Shown here in pieces: positions 1 through 9,705 of a stretch of 64,000 bases of DNA (the first letter of the stretch is position 1; the number at the start of each line of letters is the position of its first letter). A program made the position numbers and the translations under genes. The DNA is from Verrucomicrobiota bacterium. Its GTDB lineage: Bacteria; Verrucomicrobiota; Verrucomicrobiia; Limisphaerales; J093. The DNA is taken from contig JAOSKK010000012.1 of the NCBI GenBank assembly GCA_027493615.1, positions 558,001 to 622,000 on the forward strand, written 5' to 3'. A model generated the notes under the pieces. That model saw only the letters and a program-made list of their open reading frames with translations. It was not told the DNA's origin and made no database searches.

Positions 1-1
1 C

Positions 2-2230
2 GAGTCCCTGCAGGACGTCCGCACGCAGTCGCGGCTGGCAGGCAGCGGGGCGCCCCTGTTCCAACTGGTCGTGCGCCACGTGGCCACGCGGCACGAACGG
101 ATCCTGACGGCCGCCACTGGTTGGCGCGACTTCGGCATGGAACGTTCCGACGGCGCGCTGCAATTCCGCTGGGCCGACCCACTCGAGGGTGGCCCGCTGG
201 GTGTCACCGTCCGCACCTCGGCAGTTCCGGATGCGGATCAGAGCGCGCTGCGCTGGACCCTTCGCGTCGACAACGAGAGCACGGTCTGGACCGTGCGCCG
301 CGTGGTGTTTCCCCTGCTCGATCTGGCGGACCCGGGCGAGGAGGGCGTGATTCTGTTCCCGCGCGGGCCCGGTGAACTCCAGCGCGGCGTGTGGCAGCGC
401 GACTTCCACTATCGCGGCAATTACCCCGATGGGTGGTGCTCGATGCAGTTCCTGGCCGCCTACCGCGAGGGGCCCTCGCCCTCGGGGCTGTACGTCGGGC
501 TCCATGACCCGTGGGGCAGCACGAAGCACCTCGAGTTCAAGAGCACGCCCGCCGCCCGGACGGTGCGGCTGGCCGTGGAAGTGCCCGCCCCGGACCTGAC
601 CCGGCCGGGCAACGACTTCGTGACCAGCGGCGAGGTCGTGTGGCAACTCCTGCGCGGGGACTGGTTCGACGCCGCCCGGATCTACCGGGCGTGGGCGGAG
701 CGGGAAGCGCGCTGGTGGCCGGCCCTCGATCCACGGGAAGGACGTCGTGACACCCCGCGCTGGATGCGCGAGCTGAGCGCGTGGGTGATGACGGGTGGGG
801 CTCCGGAGGCGTGCCAGCCGGCCGTCACCGCGTTCCGCGAGGCGCTGGGCCTGCCGGTGGGATTCCATTGGTACAACTGGCACCAGATCCCCTTCGACAA
901 CGACTATCCTCACTACTTCCCGACCAAGCCCGGTTTCGCCGCGACGGTGGCGGAGTTGCAGGCCGCGGAGGTGTTCGTCATGCCGTACATCAACGGCCGG
1001 CTCTGGGACACGAAAGACCGCGGCGCGGAAGACTTCGAGTTCACCCGCGTGGCCCGGCCCGCGGCGACCAAGCAGGAGAACGGTGAGCCTTTCGTTGAAC
1101 GCTACGGCAGCCAGGAGACCAACGGGGCACCGGTCACCCTCGCCGTGATGTGCCCGACCACGCCCCTCTGGCAGGAGCGTGTGCGCACGATCGTGCGGCG
1201 CCTGCAGCAGGAGGAGGGCACGCGCGGCGTGTACATCGACCAGATCGCGGCGGCGGCACCCACCTTGTGCACGGACGCGACCCATGGTCATCCGCTCGGG
1301 GGTGGGCATTGGTGGACGGAAGGCTACTGGGCGTTGCTCGACGCGATCCGGCGCGAGATGCCGTCCGACCGGATGCTCACGACGGAATGCAATGGCGAGC
1401 CGTTCCTCCGGTGGTTTGACGGTTACCTCACCTGGCACTGGCAACACCACGGCCAGGTGCCCGCCTTCCCCGCGGTCTACGGCGGCACGATCCAGATGTT
1501 CGGTCGCGCGTATCGTGGCGGGCCGACCCAAGCCCAGGCCCTGCGCATGAAGGCCGGCCAGCAACTCGTGTTCGGCGAGCAGATCGGGTGGTTCGACCCG
1601 GCCCAGGCTGGCGCCGCGCCCAACCGCGAGTTCGTCCACCAACTCATCCACGCCCGCTGGAACCACCGGCGCTACTTCTACGCGGGCGAGATGGCGCGTC
1701 CGCCGCGGCTCACAGGCGAGATCCCGGACGTGACCGCGGACTGGCAATGGTCGGGAGAATGGCCCGTCACCACCCCGGCCGTCCTCGCGGGGGCGTGGCG
1801 ACTGCCGGCGGAGGACCGTGCCCTGCTCCTGTTCGTGAATGTCAGCGAAGCCCCGGTCCGGTTCGCCTTCCCGTTTGACCCGGCCGTGTACGGCCTGAGG
1901 CGCGAAGGGCTGCAACGCGCGGTGACGCTGGCGGGTCAACCCGCGACGGAACCCGCGCCGTTCGTCCCTGCTGGCAGCGAAGAGATCCTGTTGCCCGCGT
2001 CCGGGGTGTTGACGTGGGAAGTCAGTGCGAGACCGCAGTCGGCGGGCGGGGGCGACGGGGGGCAACGGCCGCCGCGGAGACCGCGTCGGCGCCCGCGACG
2101 TCCACGCGTCTGCCGGCAGGAGTTCTGCCGAGTCTGGGTTGCTGGTTCTGGTCGGAAGCGGAGTTCCAGCCGGAGGGTTACCGGCCGTTCCTCGACCTGG
2201 TGGGCCAGCACGCGGCGTTCAACCGGTTGA
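2..2230 (+). CDS. DUF6259-family glycosidase-like protein, 5' partial
   Basis: The frame is already open at base 2, so the N-terminus lies outside the window. The protein matches what I know of the DUF6259 family, a (beta/alpha)8 glycoside-hydrolase-like group of Verrucomicrobiota and Planctomycetota. Typical segments are the aromatic stretch GFHWYNWHQIPFDNDYPHYF (nt 860-920), MPYINGRLWD (980-1010) and GVYIDQIAAAAP (1225-1260). A beta-sandwich C-terminus with LLLFVNVSEAPVRF follows at 1826-1870. Family-like sequence stops near nt 2035 (LTWEVS); the last 60 or so codons are Arg/Pro-rich and look out of frame. The next protein begins in another frame in the same G-rich stretch (2040-2062), so either the true stop is hidden by a base error or the two are one fused protein. 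Catalytic residues not assigned. Confidence 0.7.
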   Translation, partial: ESLQDVRTQSRLAGSGAPLFQLVVRHVATRHERILTAATGWRDFGMERSDGALQFRWADPLEGGPLGVTVRTSAVPDADQSALRWTLRVDNESTVWTVRRVVFPLLDLADPGEEGVILFPRGPGELQRGVWQRDFHYRGNYPDGWCSMQFLAAYREGPSPSGLYVGLHDPWGSTKHLEFKSTPAARTVRLAVEVPAPDLTRPGNDFVTSGEVVWQLLRGDWFDAARIYRAWAEREARWWPALDPREGRRDTPRWMRELSAWVMTGGAPEACQPAVTAFREALGLPVGFHWYNWHQIPFDNDYPHYFPTKPGFAATVAELQAAEVFVMPYINGRLWDTKDRGAEDFEFTRVARPAATKQENGEPFVERYGSQETNGAPVTLAVMCPTTPLWQERVRTIVRRLQQEEGTRGVYIDQIAAAAPTLCTDATHGHPLGGGHWWTEGYWALLDAIRREMPSDRMLTTECNGEPFLRWFDGYLTWHWQHHGQVPAFPAVYGGTIQMFGRAYRGGPTQAQALRMKAGQQLVFGEQIGWFDPAQAGAAPNREFVHQLIHARWNHRRYFYAGEMARPPRLTGEIPDVTADWQWSGEWPVTTPAVLAGAWRLPAEDRALLLFVNVSEAPVRFAFPFDPAVYGLRREGLQRAVTLAGQPATEPAPFVPAGSEEILLPASGVLTWEVSARPQSAGGGDGGQRPPRRPRRRPRRPRVCRQEFCRVWVAGSGRKRSSSRRVTGRSSTWWASTRRSTG

Positions 2231-4293
2231 CGACGAGTCTGCGCGTACCGCAACGGGAAGTCACCGAACCGGCGGTCCATGACCAGATCGGCCGGGCCGC
2301 CGCTTACGCGCAACGCTACGGCATGAAGCTGGTCATGGACCTGGATGTCCGGCTCGCCCGACGCGCCTTCCAAGAGGCGCATCCCGGGGAACTGCAGGAG
2401 ATGCTCCGCCTGCGCGAGATCGCCCTGGACAAGCCCGAGGACGCGCTGCTGACGATCGCCGCGGATGTGCCCGGGGATCATTACACGTTCGCGACCACGC
2501 CCTACGTGCCGGTGGCCAGCCGCCTGGTGCGCGTGTATCGGTGCCGGGTCAGCGAGGGACAGACAGATCCGGATTCGGTCGAGGACATCACCGCGGACTG
2601 CCGCGTGATCGTCGCCGCCACCAACGAACTCCGCATCTTGATCCCGGGCACCTTCGCCGGCCCGGACCGGCAGGCGGTCGTTGCTGCTGCCTTCGCCCAC
2701 CTGACCCCGGACGTGTTCGCCCCGCACCTGATCGAGTTCCAGCGCCGGATCCTGCGTCAGTACGCCGATCTGCCGCTCGCCGGGGCGTGCAAGGACGAGT
2801 GGGGATTCCCGCCGTGCTTCGACGGTTGTCCCGCGAAGAACGACTTCTGGTTCTCGGGCCCCCACGCGGCTGCGTACGCGGAACGCACTGGCGGTCGGGA
2901 TCTGGTGCGGGATGCGCTGCTGATGTGGCGCGGCGAACGCGGCCGCGAACGGGAATGGCAGGCCGCCATCAACCATTACCAGCAACTGGCCTGGCAGCGG
3001 AATGCGGCTCTCGAGGACGACTTCCACCGCGCCGTGAAGGAGCTCTTTGGTCCCACCGCGCTCTCCGCGACACACGCCACGTGGTGGCCCAACCCGGACC
3101 TCCGCGAGTTCAAGAAGAATGGCCTGCACTGGTGGGCCGCCACGCGCGACCTGGCCCAGACCGATGAGGTCACGCCCTTCGCGGTGCGCACCGCGCTGGC
3201 CAAGAAATGGGGGGACCGCTGTGGGTCAACATGTTCTACGCCTCGACGGTGCCCGACTACGAGCGCGCCCTTTGGAGCCACGGCGCTGGGCGGCGGCCGG
3301 ATCAACTTCCATCCCGTCTACCCCGCCGCCAACGCCCTGGGTCTCGAGAACATCGCCGCGCTGCTGCGGGGCGGTCTGATGCGGGGCGACGCGCGCCTGC
3401 GCCTCCTGCATTTCATCGCGCGGGCACCCCTGGATTGTCCGGTGGCGGTGGTCTTCGGCCATGCCGCAGCCATGAACTGGGCAGGACCGCACTACAACGA
3501 CGTCGGCCTCGGTCTCGCCAGCGCGCTCTGGCGCCAGGGTTACCCCGCGGACCTCATCCCGGCCGACGAGATCCAGTCAGGGGCACTGCGCGTCGATGAA
3601 GCGGGCTGGGTCAGCTACGGCCCCCAACGCTATGCGGCCGCGGTGCTGTACCATCCGGAATTCGAACCGGCCGACACCCTCGCTTTCGTGGACCAGGCCG
3701 CCCGGGGTCGCACGGCGCTGTGGCGGGTGGGCGAACGGACCCGCGACTTCGAGGCGCAGCCCGTTGCGACCCGTTGGCCCTCGGAGATTCGATCAGCAGC
3801 AGAGGCGGCTTCCTGCGCGGAACAGATCGTCCGGCACCTGCAGGGTGCCGGGGTCGCGCCGCAAACGCCGGCCACCGGGAGCATCGGCTGGGATGTGGCG
3901 ACCGCGGCGCCCCCTCGCGCGGGGACGGGCCGGCTCGTGGATGGTACCCGTTTCTGGGTATCGGGACGCGATGACGCGGCCGGGGACCCGCTCGCCATCC
4001 GGGAGGAGGTGTCCGGGCACCCGATCGAAGCTGACGCCGTGGGGCTGCTCGCCGTCCGCCTGAACGAGTCGGGCCGGCTCGAGGCCCTCGCGGCCGGTGG
4101 GCTGAGCCGGTTTCAGGGCGGCGGCATCGCGTTGATGCTCGATTCCCCGATCGACCTGGCGTTGTGGACGGACGAGCAAGGCCGGCGTCGCGGCGTCGTT
4201 CAGGGCGCTCCCGCCGGGGTTCCTCCAGCCTTGCTTGAACTGACGCCGCACTGGCTGGACTTGCGGTTGCCTGCTTCTTTGCCATCGCCATGA
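2014..4293 (+). CDS. Glycosidase-like protein with TIM-barrel and Rossmann-like domains, unnamed family
   Basis: I do not recognise a named family. Coding starts clearly near LPSLGCWFWSEAEFQPEGY (nt 2127); the GTG at 2014 is only the first possible start, no signal peptide is visible, and the protein may be joined to the preceding one by a frameshift. The first half looks like a (beta/alpha)8 barrel (ACKDEWGFPP at about 2785, THATWWPNPDLREF at about 3073). The second half (CPVAVVFGHAAAMNW, about 3440) resembles the Rossmann-like domain that follows the barrel in GH42-type beta-galactosidases. Reading frame is lost in the G run at 3210-3214 and regained near 3278; in frame 3 the gap reads GGPLWVNMFYASTVPDYER, so the domain is intact apart from two base errors. 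The stop overlaps the next start (ATGA). Probable carbohydrate-active enzyme, substrate unknown. Confidence 0.6.
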   Translation: MGSQCETAVGGRGRRGATAAAETASAPATSTRLPAGVLPSLGCWFWSEAEFQPEGYRPFLDLVGQHAAFNRLTTSLRVPQREVTEPAVHDQIGRAAAYAQRYGMKLVMDLDVRLARRAFQEAHPGELQEMLRLREIALDKPEDALLTIAADVPGDHYTFATTPYVPVASRLVRVYRCRVSEGQTDPDSVEDITADCRVIVAATNELRILIPGTFAGPDRQAVVAAAFAHLTPDVFAPHLIEFQRRILRQYADLPLAGACKDEWGFPPCFDGCPAKNDFWFSGPHAAAYAERTGGRDLVRDALLMWRGERGREREWQAAINHYQQLAWQRNAALEDDFHRAVKELFGPTALSATHATWWPNPDLREFKKNGLHWWAATRDLAQTDEVTPFAVRTALAKKWGDRCGSTCSTPRRCPTTSAPFGATALGGGRINFHPVYPAANALGLENIAALLRGGLMRGDARLRLLHFIARAPLDCPVAVVFGHAAAMNWAGPHYNDVGLGLASALWRQGYPADLIPADEIQSGALRVDEAGWVSYGPQRYAAAVLYHPEFEPADTLAFVDQAARGRTALWRVGERTRDFEAQPVATRWPSEIRSAAEAASCAEQIVRHLQGAGVAPQTPATGSIGWDVATAAPPRAGTGRLVDGTRFWVSGRDDAAGDPLAIREEVSGHPIEADAVGLLAVRLNESGRLEALAAGGLSRFQGGGIALMLDSPIDLALWTDEQGRRRGVVQGAPAGVPPALLELTPHWLDLRLPASLPSP

Positions 4294-5147
4294 ACACGGA
4301 CACGAACCACGACCTGCCGGAACCAACCCGGCCTGAGGCACGCCAGCGCACCGCAACGAACGACGCCACCCCACGGACCGGCCGGCGCAGGGGTCTCTCG
4401 CTCCCGGCGACGTGCCGGGCAATGACCCTTCTCGGGCTGCTGTGCGGCATCGGGGTGTGGGCCTCCCCTGCCGCGGCGGCGAAGGAGATCGTCTTCGGCG
4501 GTTACCGATGGACCGTTCGTTCCGGGCAGGGCGGGCCCGGCCCGAACGTGTGGGACGAGCAGAACGTCTGGCTGGACGCCGCCACCAACCTGCACTTGAA
4601 GATCAGCCATCGGGACGGCAGGTGGTCGTGCGCCGAAATAACGCTGGCGCAGCGGCTGGGATTTGGGCGGTACGAGTTTCGCACCACCGGCCGGCTCGAC
4701 CGGTTCGATGACAATGTGGTGCTCGGCCTGTTCAACTACCCCACCCGCGATGTGGGGCCCGATGCCACGCACGAGATCGACATCGAGTTCGCGCGGTGGG
4801 GCGAGGCGCGGAACCCGATGGGCAACTTCACGGTGTGGCCGGTCGAGGCGGGTTTGAAGCAGGTGACGCACTCGTTCCCATTCGTGCTGGGCGGCGACGA
4901 TGCCACGCATCGGTTTGTCTGGAGCCGCAACGAGGTCCGGTTCCAGTTGCTCGAAGGCCTCCGGGACGACGATCAGCACGAGCTGGCCCGGTGGGATTAC
5001 CGCCCCGCGGAGCCGACGCGTTACCTCTCGCAGCAGCCCATGCCGGTGCACCTCAACCTCTGGCTGTTTCGGGGCCGGCCGCCCAAGGACGGGCAGGAGG
5101 TGGAGGTGGTGATCCGGGGTTTCAAGTTCATCCCCGCCGGGCAGTGA
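4290..5147 (+). CDS. GH16-family secreted glycoside hydrolase
   Basis: The protein carries the GH16 active-site signature EIDIEFARWGE at nt 4776-4808: the first Glu is the expected nucleophile, the Asp assists it, and the last Glu of EIDIE is the acid/base. The surrounding beta-jellyroll pattern (FGRYEFRTTGRLDRF, VVLGLFNYPT, HRFVWSRNEVRF) is also family-typical. GH16 enzymes are endo-acting retaining hydrolases of beta-glucans and galactans such as laminarin, agar or carrageenan; this substrate cannot be read from the sequence. The annotated ATG at 4290 overlaps the preceding stop. A second ATG at 4422 starts a clean signal peptide (MTLLGLLCGIGVWAS, then PAAAA), so 44 hydrophilic residues may be untranslated or form a long n-region. 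The frame is unbroken. Confidence 0.82.
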   Translation: MNTDTNHDLPEPTRPEARQRTATNDATPRTGRRRGLSLPATCRAMTLLGLLCGIGVWASPAAAAKEIVFGGYRWTVRSGQGGPGPNVWDEQNVWLDAATNLHLKISHRDGRWSCAEITLAQRLGFGRYEFRTTGRLDRFDDNVVLGLFNYPTRDVGPDATHEIDIEFARWGEARNPMGNFTVWPVEAGLKQVTHSFPFVLGGDDATHRFVWSRNEVRFQLLEGLRDDDQHELARWDYRPAEPTRYLSQQPMPVHLNLWLFRGRPPKDGQEVEVVIRGFKFIPAGQ

Positions 5148-5295
5148 CGCGCGCGGACTGGAACGACGCTCAGGTGATGGCTTTGGCCTGCCCTTCCACA
5201 GATGTTGCAACCCGCAAACGTTGGACATCACCAGCGAAATCCGCCAGCGCTGCGCCGTCTTGCGGCGTTCGCCAGCTCGAAGGCATCCTCACCCC

Positions 5296-7151
5296 ATGCA
5301 CCCACTCGATGCGTTGGCCCGGCCCTGGACACTCGTCACCACCTGCCTGACCCTCGCGGGCGCCGAACCGCCGGCGTCGCGACCTTCGCTGATCCCCAGC
5401 CCACCCGCCTCGAGTGGCACGCCGGCGCTTTCACGCTCGCGCCCACCACGCCTCTCGTCGCCAGCGCGGCCACCCGTGCCGTCGCGCTCACCGTGGGCGA
5501 CTCGCTCCGCCTGGCCACAGGCTTTGCGCTCACCGTCACCGAGACGGATCCCGGCAGGCCCGGAATCGTCTTCGAACACGATCCCGCCCTCGAACCACGG
5601 CTCGGCAGGGAGGGGTACCGCCTGTCCGTCGCAGCCGAAGGTGTCCGGCTGCGCGCCACGGGCGAGGCCGGTCTGTTCTACGCGGGTATCACGCTGCGCC
5701 AGTTGCTGCCCGCGCGGCCCGCGCCCGGACTGTCTGACGCGGAGCACACCGCCGGCCCTGGCCTCTCCGTGCCGGCGGTCGAGATCGAAGACAGTCCCCG
5801 GTTCGGCTGGCGCGGCCTGCTGCTCGATCCGGCCCGACACTTCCTGCCGGTCGAGTTCGTCAAGCGGTTCATCGACCTGATGGCCCTGCACAAGCTGAAC
5901 ACGCTCCAGCTCCACCTCACCGACGACCAGGGCTGGCGTCTCGAGATCCGCCGTTACCCCCGCCTGACGAGTGTCGGGTCGGTGCGCCCTGAATCGCCCA
6001 AGCGCGGGGATCGCAACGCGGGCGATGGCACGCCCTACGGTCCGTTCTTTTACACGCAGGCGCAGGTGCGCGAGCTGGTGGCCTACGCCGCGACGCGCCA
6101 CGTCACGATCGTTCCCGAGATTGAAATGCCCGGCCACTTCCGCGCGGCCCTCGCCGCGTACCCCGAGTTCTCCTGCACGGGCGGTCCTTTCCAGGTGCGC
6201 ACCCGCTGGGGGATCGAGCCCGACATCCTGTGCGCCGGCAACGACCACGCCCTCGAGTTCGTGGAGGCGATCCTGGCCGAGGTGATCGAACTGTTCCCGG
6301 GCGCCTTCATCCACACGGGAGGCGACGAGGCGCCGAAGAACCGGTGGAAGGAATGCCCGAGATGTCAGGCCCGCATCCGGGCCCTGGGTCTGAAGGACGA
6401 GGCGGAGCTGCAGAGCCACTTCACCGCCCGTCTCTCCCGGTTCTTGGCCGACCGCGGCCGGCGCCTGATCGGTTGGGACGAAATCCTCGAAGGCGGCCTG
6501 GCCCCGGGCGCCGCGGTGATGTCCTGGCGAGGCTGGGAAGGCGGCATCGCGGCCGCCAGTCTCGGTCACGACGTCGTGATGTCACCCACCACGCACTGTT
6601 ACTTCGACTACGCCCAGGCGCAGGGGCCGGGCGAGCCGGAGTCCATCGGCGGCTTCATCCCGCTCGCGAAGGTGTATGGCTTCGACCCGATCCCGCAGGC
6701 CCTCGACGCGGCGCGCGCCCGACACATCCTCGGAGCTCAAGGCAACATCTGGGGCGAATACCTTTTTGAGCCGCGGGACGTCGAGTACTTCGCCTTCCCA
6801 CGCGCGATCGCGCTCGCTGAGGTCCTCTGGAGCCACCCTGCCCCACGGGATTATGCGGGCTTCCTGCGGCGGCTGGCGGTTCACCTCGAGCGCCTCGATG
6901 CGCTGCACGTGAACTACCGCCGGCTCGATCCGGCGCCTGAGCCGACGCCCCGAAGTCAGGAGCGTGATGGCCGAAGGCCGAAGGCAGAACGGGGCTTCCC
7001 GCGGATCCCTGGCCCGTTCGGGGTTGCCAAGCCCCTCCACCTCCCGCCCCCGGTGACGGGAAGCACCCCGGCTCCTCCGCCCGCTGCCGCCTACGGCATG
7101 TCAGATCCCGTTGCGTCTTCGGCCGGTTGTGGCGTGAAATGGCGCGCGTGA
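5296..7151 (+). CDS. GH20 beta-N-acetylhexosaminidase, secreted
   Basis: This enzyme removes terminal beta-linked GlcNAc or GalNAc from glycans by substrate-assisted catalysis. The GH20 catalytic pair is the Asp-Glu in HTGGDEAPKNRW (nt 6311-6346). Also present are the N-terminal GH20b domain (FYAGITLRQLLPA), the barrel start RHFLPVEFVKRFIDLMALHK and the late motif AQGNIWGEYL. The likely start is ATG 5296, giving signal peptide MHPLDALARPWTLVTTCLTL. That frame (1) passes to the main frame (3) between about 5360 and 5390, so one base error lies there. The family part ends near nt 6935 (NYRRLDPAPE). The remaining 70 codons are low-complexity and overlap the next start, suggesting a missed stop. 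It belongs with the fucosidase and sialidase in this window as an exo-acting glycan-trimming enzyme. Confidence 0.88.
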
Positions 7152-9250
7152 AACCGATCCACTGCTTCGCGTCCATGTTCCTTCCCCGCTTGTGCCCTGC
7201 CGTGAGGCCACGGGCGGGGCTTCCGGCGTTCCCGCTGCTCCTGCTGGTGCTCGCGCTGGGCGCCGTGTGCCCGGCGGTCGCCCTCGAGTATCCCGGACCG
7301 CGCCCGGGCCGTCCGCAATTCCGCGTGAACGCGGACACGATCCGTTTCGAGAACCGCGCCCTCTCCCTGACCTGGGTCCTCAAGGACGGCGGCCTCGTGC
7401 CGGGCACGCTCCGCGACGCCACCACCGGCAGCAACGTGCCGCTGGACGGCGAAGTGTTCGTCATCACCCTGCGGGACGGTTCGCGTTACCCCGCGTCGGT
7501 GTTGCGGCTGGATGGCCCGCCGCGGGTCACCCGACTGGCCGGCGAACGTGGGTCGAGTCGGCTGGCCGAACGACTGCCCGGCCGGCAGGTTCAGGCCACG
7601 CTGCGGAGTTCCGACCGGCGCCTCGCGGTGGTCTGGCGGGCCATCGCTCGTGAGGATGCCAATTACGTGCGGCAGGAACTCGAGCTCACGGCCACGACGC
7701 CGGACTTCGCTCTCGATACCATCTCCTGGCTCGAGGCGCGGTTCCCCGAGCCCCGCACGGTCGGACGCGTGGACGGCTCGCCCGTGGTGGCCGGCCCCTT
7801 CTTCCTGGGCGCCGAGGATCCGATGGGGCTCAATCAGGTCTCGGCGGAGAACCGCGTGACTTGCCGCGTGCGTTGGAACGCTCCGCTGCACCCCGGCGAA
7901 CGCCTCACCCCCAGCCTGGTCCTTGGGGTCACCCCGCCCGGCCAGTTGCGGCGCGGCTTCTTGCACTACCTCGAACGCGAGCGGGCCCATCCCTACCGTC
8001 CTTTCCTGCATTACAACTCCTGGTATGACATTGCCTGGCATCCGTTCGCCCTCAACGAGACCAACTGCCTCGAGGCCATCCGGCTGGTCGGCGAGCGCTT
8101 CCTCCAGCCGCACCACGTCGTGATGGATGCACTGGTGTTCGACGACGGCTGGGATGATCCCAGGACCCTCTGGCAGTTCCACGCCGGATTCCCGCGCGGC
8201 TTCGCCCCGCTGGCGGAACTCGCCCGCCAGTACGGGACGCGCCTGGGTGTGTGGCTCTCGCCCTTCGGCGGCTACGGCGAACCCCGCGAACAGCGGCTGG
8301 CCTTTGGCCGCGCGCAGGGTTATGAGACCAACCCGACCGGATTCTCGCTCGCGGGCCCGAAGTACTACGCCGCCTTCCGGGATGCCTGCGTCCGCCAGAT
8401 CCGCGAGTACCGCGTGAACCACTTCAAGTTCGACGGCATCGCCACAGGCATGTATGCCGACGGCGGGGCCGAGTACGTCCGTGACACGGAGGCCATGCGC
8501 CGGCTCATGCTCGAACTCCGCCGCGAAGACCCCGACCTCTATATCAACCTCACCACCGGCTCGTGGCCGTCGCCCTTCTGGTTGCGTTACGCCGACTCCG
8601 TCTGGCGGCAGGGCGGTGATATGGGCCTGGCCGGCAAAGGCCCCACCCAACAGCAGTGGCTGACCTACCGCGACCAGGAGGTCCACCGCAACGTCGTCGG
8701 CAAAGGTCCCCTCTATCCGCTCAACGCGCTCATGACGCAGGGTGTGGCGTACTCCCGACACGGCTCGGCCGGCGATCCGACCTTCAACTCCGCCGGCTTC
8801 AAGGATGACGTGCGCGCCTTCTTCGGCAGCGGTACGGGGCTCCAGGAGTTGTACATCCAGCCCGACAAGCTGACGGCCACCGACTGGCAAGTGCTGGCCG
8901 AAGCCGCCCGCTGGGCGCGCACTCACGCCGAGGTGCTGGTCGACACGCACTGGATCGGTGGCGACCCCGCCCGCCTCGAGGTCTACGGCTATGCCTCCTG
9001 GTCCCCGCGCCGTGGCGTGGTGATGCTTCGCAATCCGGACGACCAACCGCAGGACATCACCCTCGAGCTGCACACCGCCTTCGAGCTCCCCCCCGGAGCG
9101 CCGGAGCGGTATCGGGTGGCCAGTCCCTGGGCCGAGGATGTCAATAAGGCCGCCGAGACCGTCGAGGCGACCACGCCGTGGCGGGTGCGACTCGCGCCCT
9201 TCGAAGTCCGGGTCCTGGAGGCCGTGCCGGTCAAACAATCCGCCCGCTGA
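7139..9250 (+). CDS. Clan GH-D alpha-galactosidase-like secreted glycosidase
   Basis: Starting at ATG 7139 the 703-residue protein has a signal peptide ending near VCPAVALEY. An N-terminal beta-supersandwich is followed by a (beta/alpha)8 barrel. The strand motif HFKFDGIATG (about residues 427-436) matches the [K][FY]D nucleophile motif of clan GH-D (GH27/GH31/GH36). YINLTTGSWPSPFWLRYAD and the Asp in WRQGGDMG are candidates for the acid/base region. A beta-sandwich C-terminus closes the protein. Related Planctomycetota/Verrucomicrobiota proteins are often labelled alpha-galactosidase or, misleadingly, enterotoxin. It overlaps the readthrough tail of the hexosaminidase and ends the + strand glycosidase run. 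Substrate (alpha-galactoside or other) is inferred only from the clan. Confidence 0.72.
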   Translation: MARVKPIHCFASMFLPRLCPAVRPRAGLPAFPLLLLVLALGAVCPAVALEYPGPRPGRPQFRVNADTIRFENRALSLTWVLKDGGLVPGTLRDATTGSNVPLDGEVFVITLRDGSRYPASVLRLDGPPRVTRLAGERGSSRLAERLPGRQVQATLRSSDRRLAVVWRAIAREDANYVRQELELTATTPDFALDTISWLEARFPEPRTVGRVDGSPVVAGPFFLGAEDPMGLNQVSAENRVTCRVRWNAPLHPGERLTPSLVLGVTPPGQLRRGFLHYLERERAHPYRPFLHYNSWYDIAWHPFALNETNCLEAIRLVGERFLQPHHVVMDALVFDDGWDDPRTLWQFHAGFPRGFAPLAELARQYGTRLGVWLSPFGGYGEPREQRLAFGRAQGYETNPTGFSLAGPKYYAAFRDACVRQIREYRVNHFKFDGIATGMYADGGAEYVRDTEAMRRLMLELRREDPDLYINLTTGSWPSPFWLRYADSVWRQGGDMGLAGKGPTQQQWLTYRDQEVHRNVVGKGPLYPLNALMTQGVAYSRHGSAGDPTFNSAGFKDDVRAFFGSGTGLQELYIQPDKLTATDWQVLAEAARWARTHAEVLVDTHWIGGDPARLEVYGYASWSPRRGVVMLRNPDDQPQDITLELHTAFELPPGAPERYRVASPWAEDVNKAAETVEATTPWRVRLAPFEVRVLEAVPVKQSAR

Positions 9251-9309
9251 GGGGCGGGATCGACGGGCTCCGTCCGAAGCTCAAACCTCAAAGCTCAAGG
9301 GAAGCGTCC

Positions 9310-9385
9310 TGTTCCTTGCGGACCTGCTCAGGGCCCATGAACCGCGGCGGGTGCAGGCTGGAAGCCCGCACCACAGGCTCAGGGA
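9310..9385. repeat. Nested palindromic repeat, family A, copy 1
   Basis: The core 9350-9372 folds as a hairpin (left arm GGTGCAGGCT, loop GGA, right arm AGCCCGCACC, one A.C mismatch). A weaker outer stem flanks it (TGAACC at 9339 with a GGCTCA partner). The left flank GTTCCTTGCGGACCTGCTCA is shared with other copies. Further copies lie at 16060, 27142, 37330, 48185, 54014 and 55070. This is a dispersed non-coding element, not a gene, although a short frame across it begins MNRGGCRLEARTTGSG. Confidence 0.8.
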
Positions 9386-9402
9386 GCGCCTCCCTCAGCG
9401 CC

Positions 9403-9473
9403 ATCCCCGATGTTCGTAATCGGCGGAGAATCCAGGACGGAGATTCCCTCCACCGATTACGAACATCGGGGAT
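9403..9473. repeat. Long inverted repeat, family B, copy 1
   Basis: Two perfect 21-base arms (9403-9423 and 9453-9473; left arm begins ATCCCCGATGTTCGTAATCG) enclose 29 bases that can extend the stem with small bulges. The same element sits at 37441-37513 directly after family A, and a right half occurs at 57953-57991. A transcript would form a long hairpin. Function unknown; it could be a terminator, an RNA-processing site or a non-autonomous mobile element. Confidence 0.75.
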
Positions 9474-9558
9474 TGGGGAAGTGACGGGTCGGGCGGTTCA
9501 TGAGAAGCGGCGTGCGGGTTGACGCAATTCCTGGTCCCAAGCCCGCCCGGAAACGCAG

Positions 9559-9586
9559 CAGGCCGACGGGAAGTCCCGTCGGCCTG
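9559..9586. terminator. Strong GC hairpin, possible shared terminator
   Basis: A perfect 12-base stem (9559-9570 with 9575-9586, arm CAGGCCGACGGG) closes a 4-base loop. It lies between the converging ends of the alpha-galactosidase-like gene (9250, +) and the Hsp20 gene (9706, -). There is no T-tract on either strand, so termination is inferred from position and stability only. The rest of 9251-9705 holds the two repeats described separately and no convincing gene. Confidence 0.45.
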
Positions 9587-9705
9587 GGGGAGGGGCGAGT
9601 TCCCGCACGGACGCTGGCTGGCCTTCCCGGGCGCGCCCGGCGGCGCACCTGATGGCCCCCGGCGTACGGGGCCAGCGGGCCAGCTTGCCAAGGCCCGACA
9701 CGCGG

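Noticed and set aside
7091..9238. A 715-codon open frame on the - strand
   Set aside because: Antisense to the clan GH-D glycosidase, no family features.
9310..9385. Short proteins beginning MNRGGCRLEARTTGSG at several repeats
   Set aside because: They are translations of the family A palindrome; the similarity is caused by the repeat and no ribosome site or conserved reading frame is kept between copies.
9310..9473. CRISPR array
   Set aside because: Repeats are dispersed singly over tens of kilobases with no regular spacers and no cas genes.
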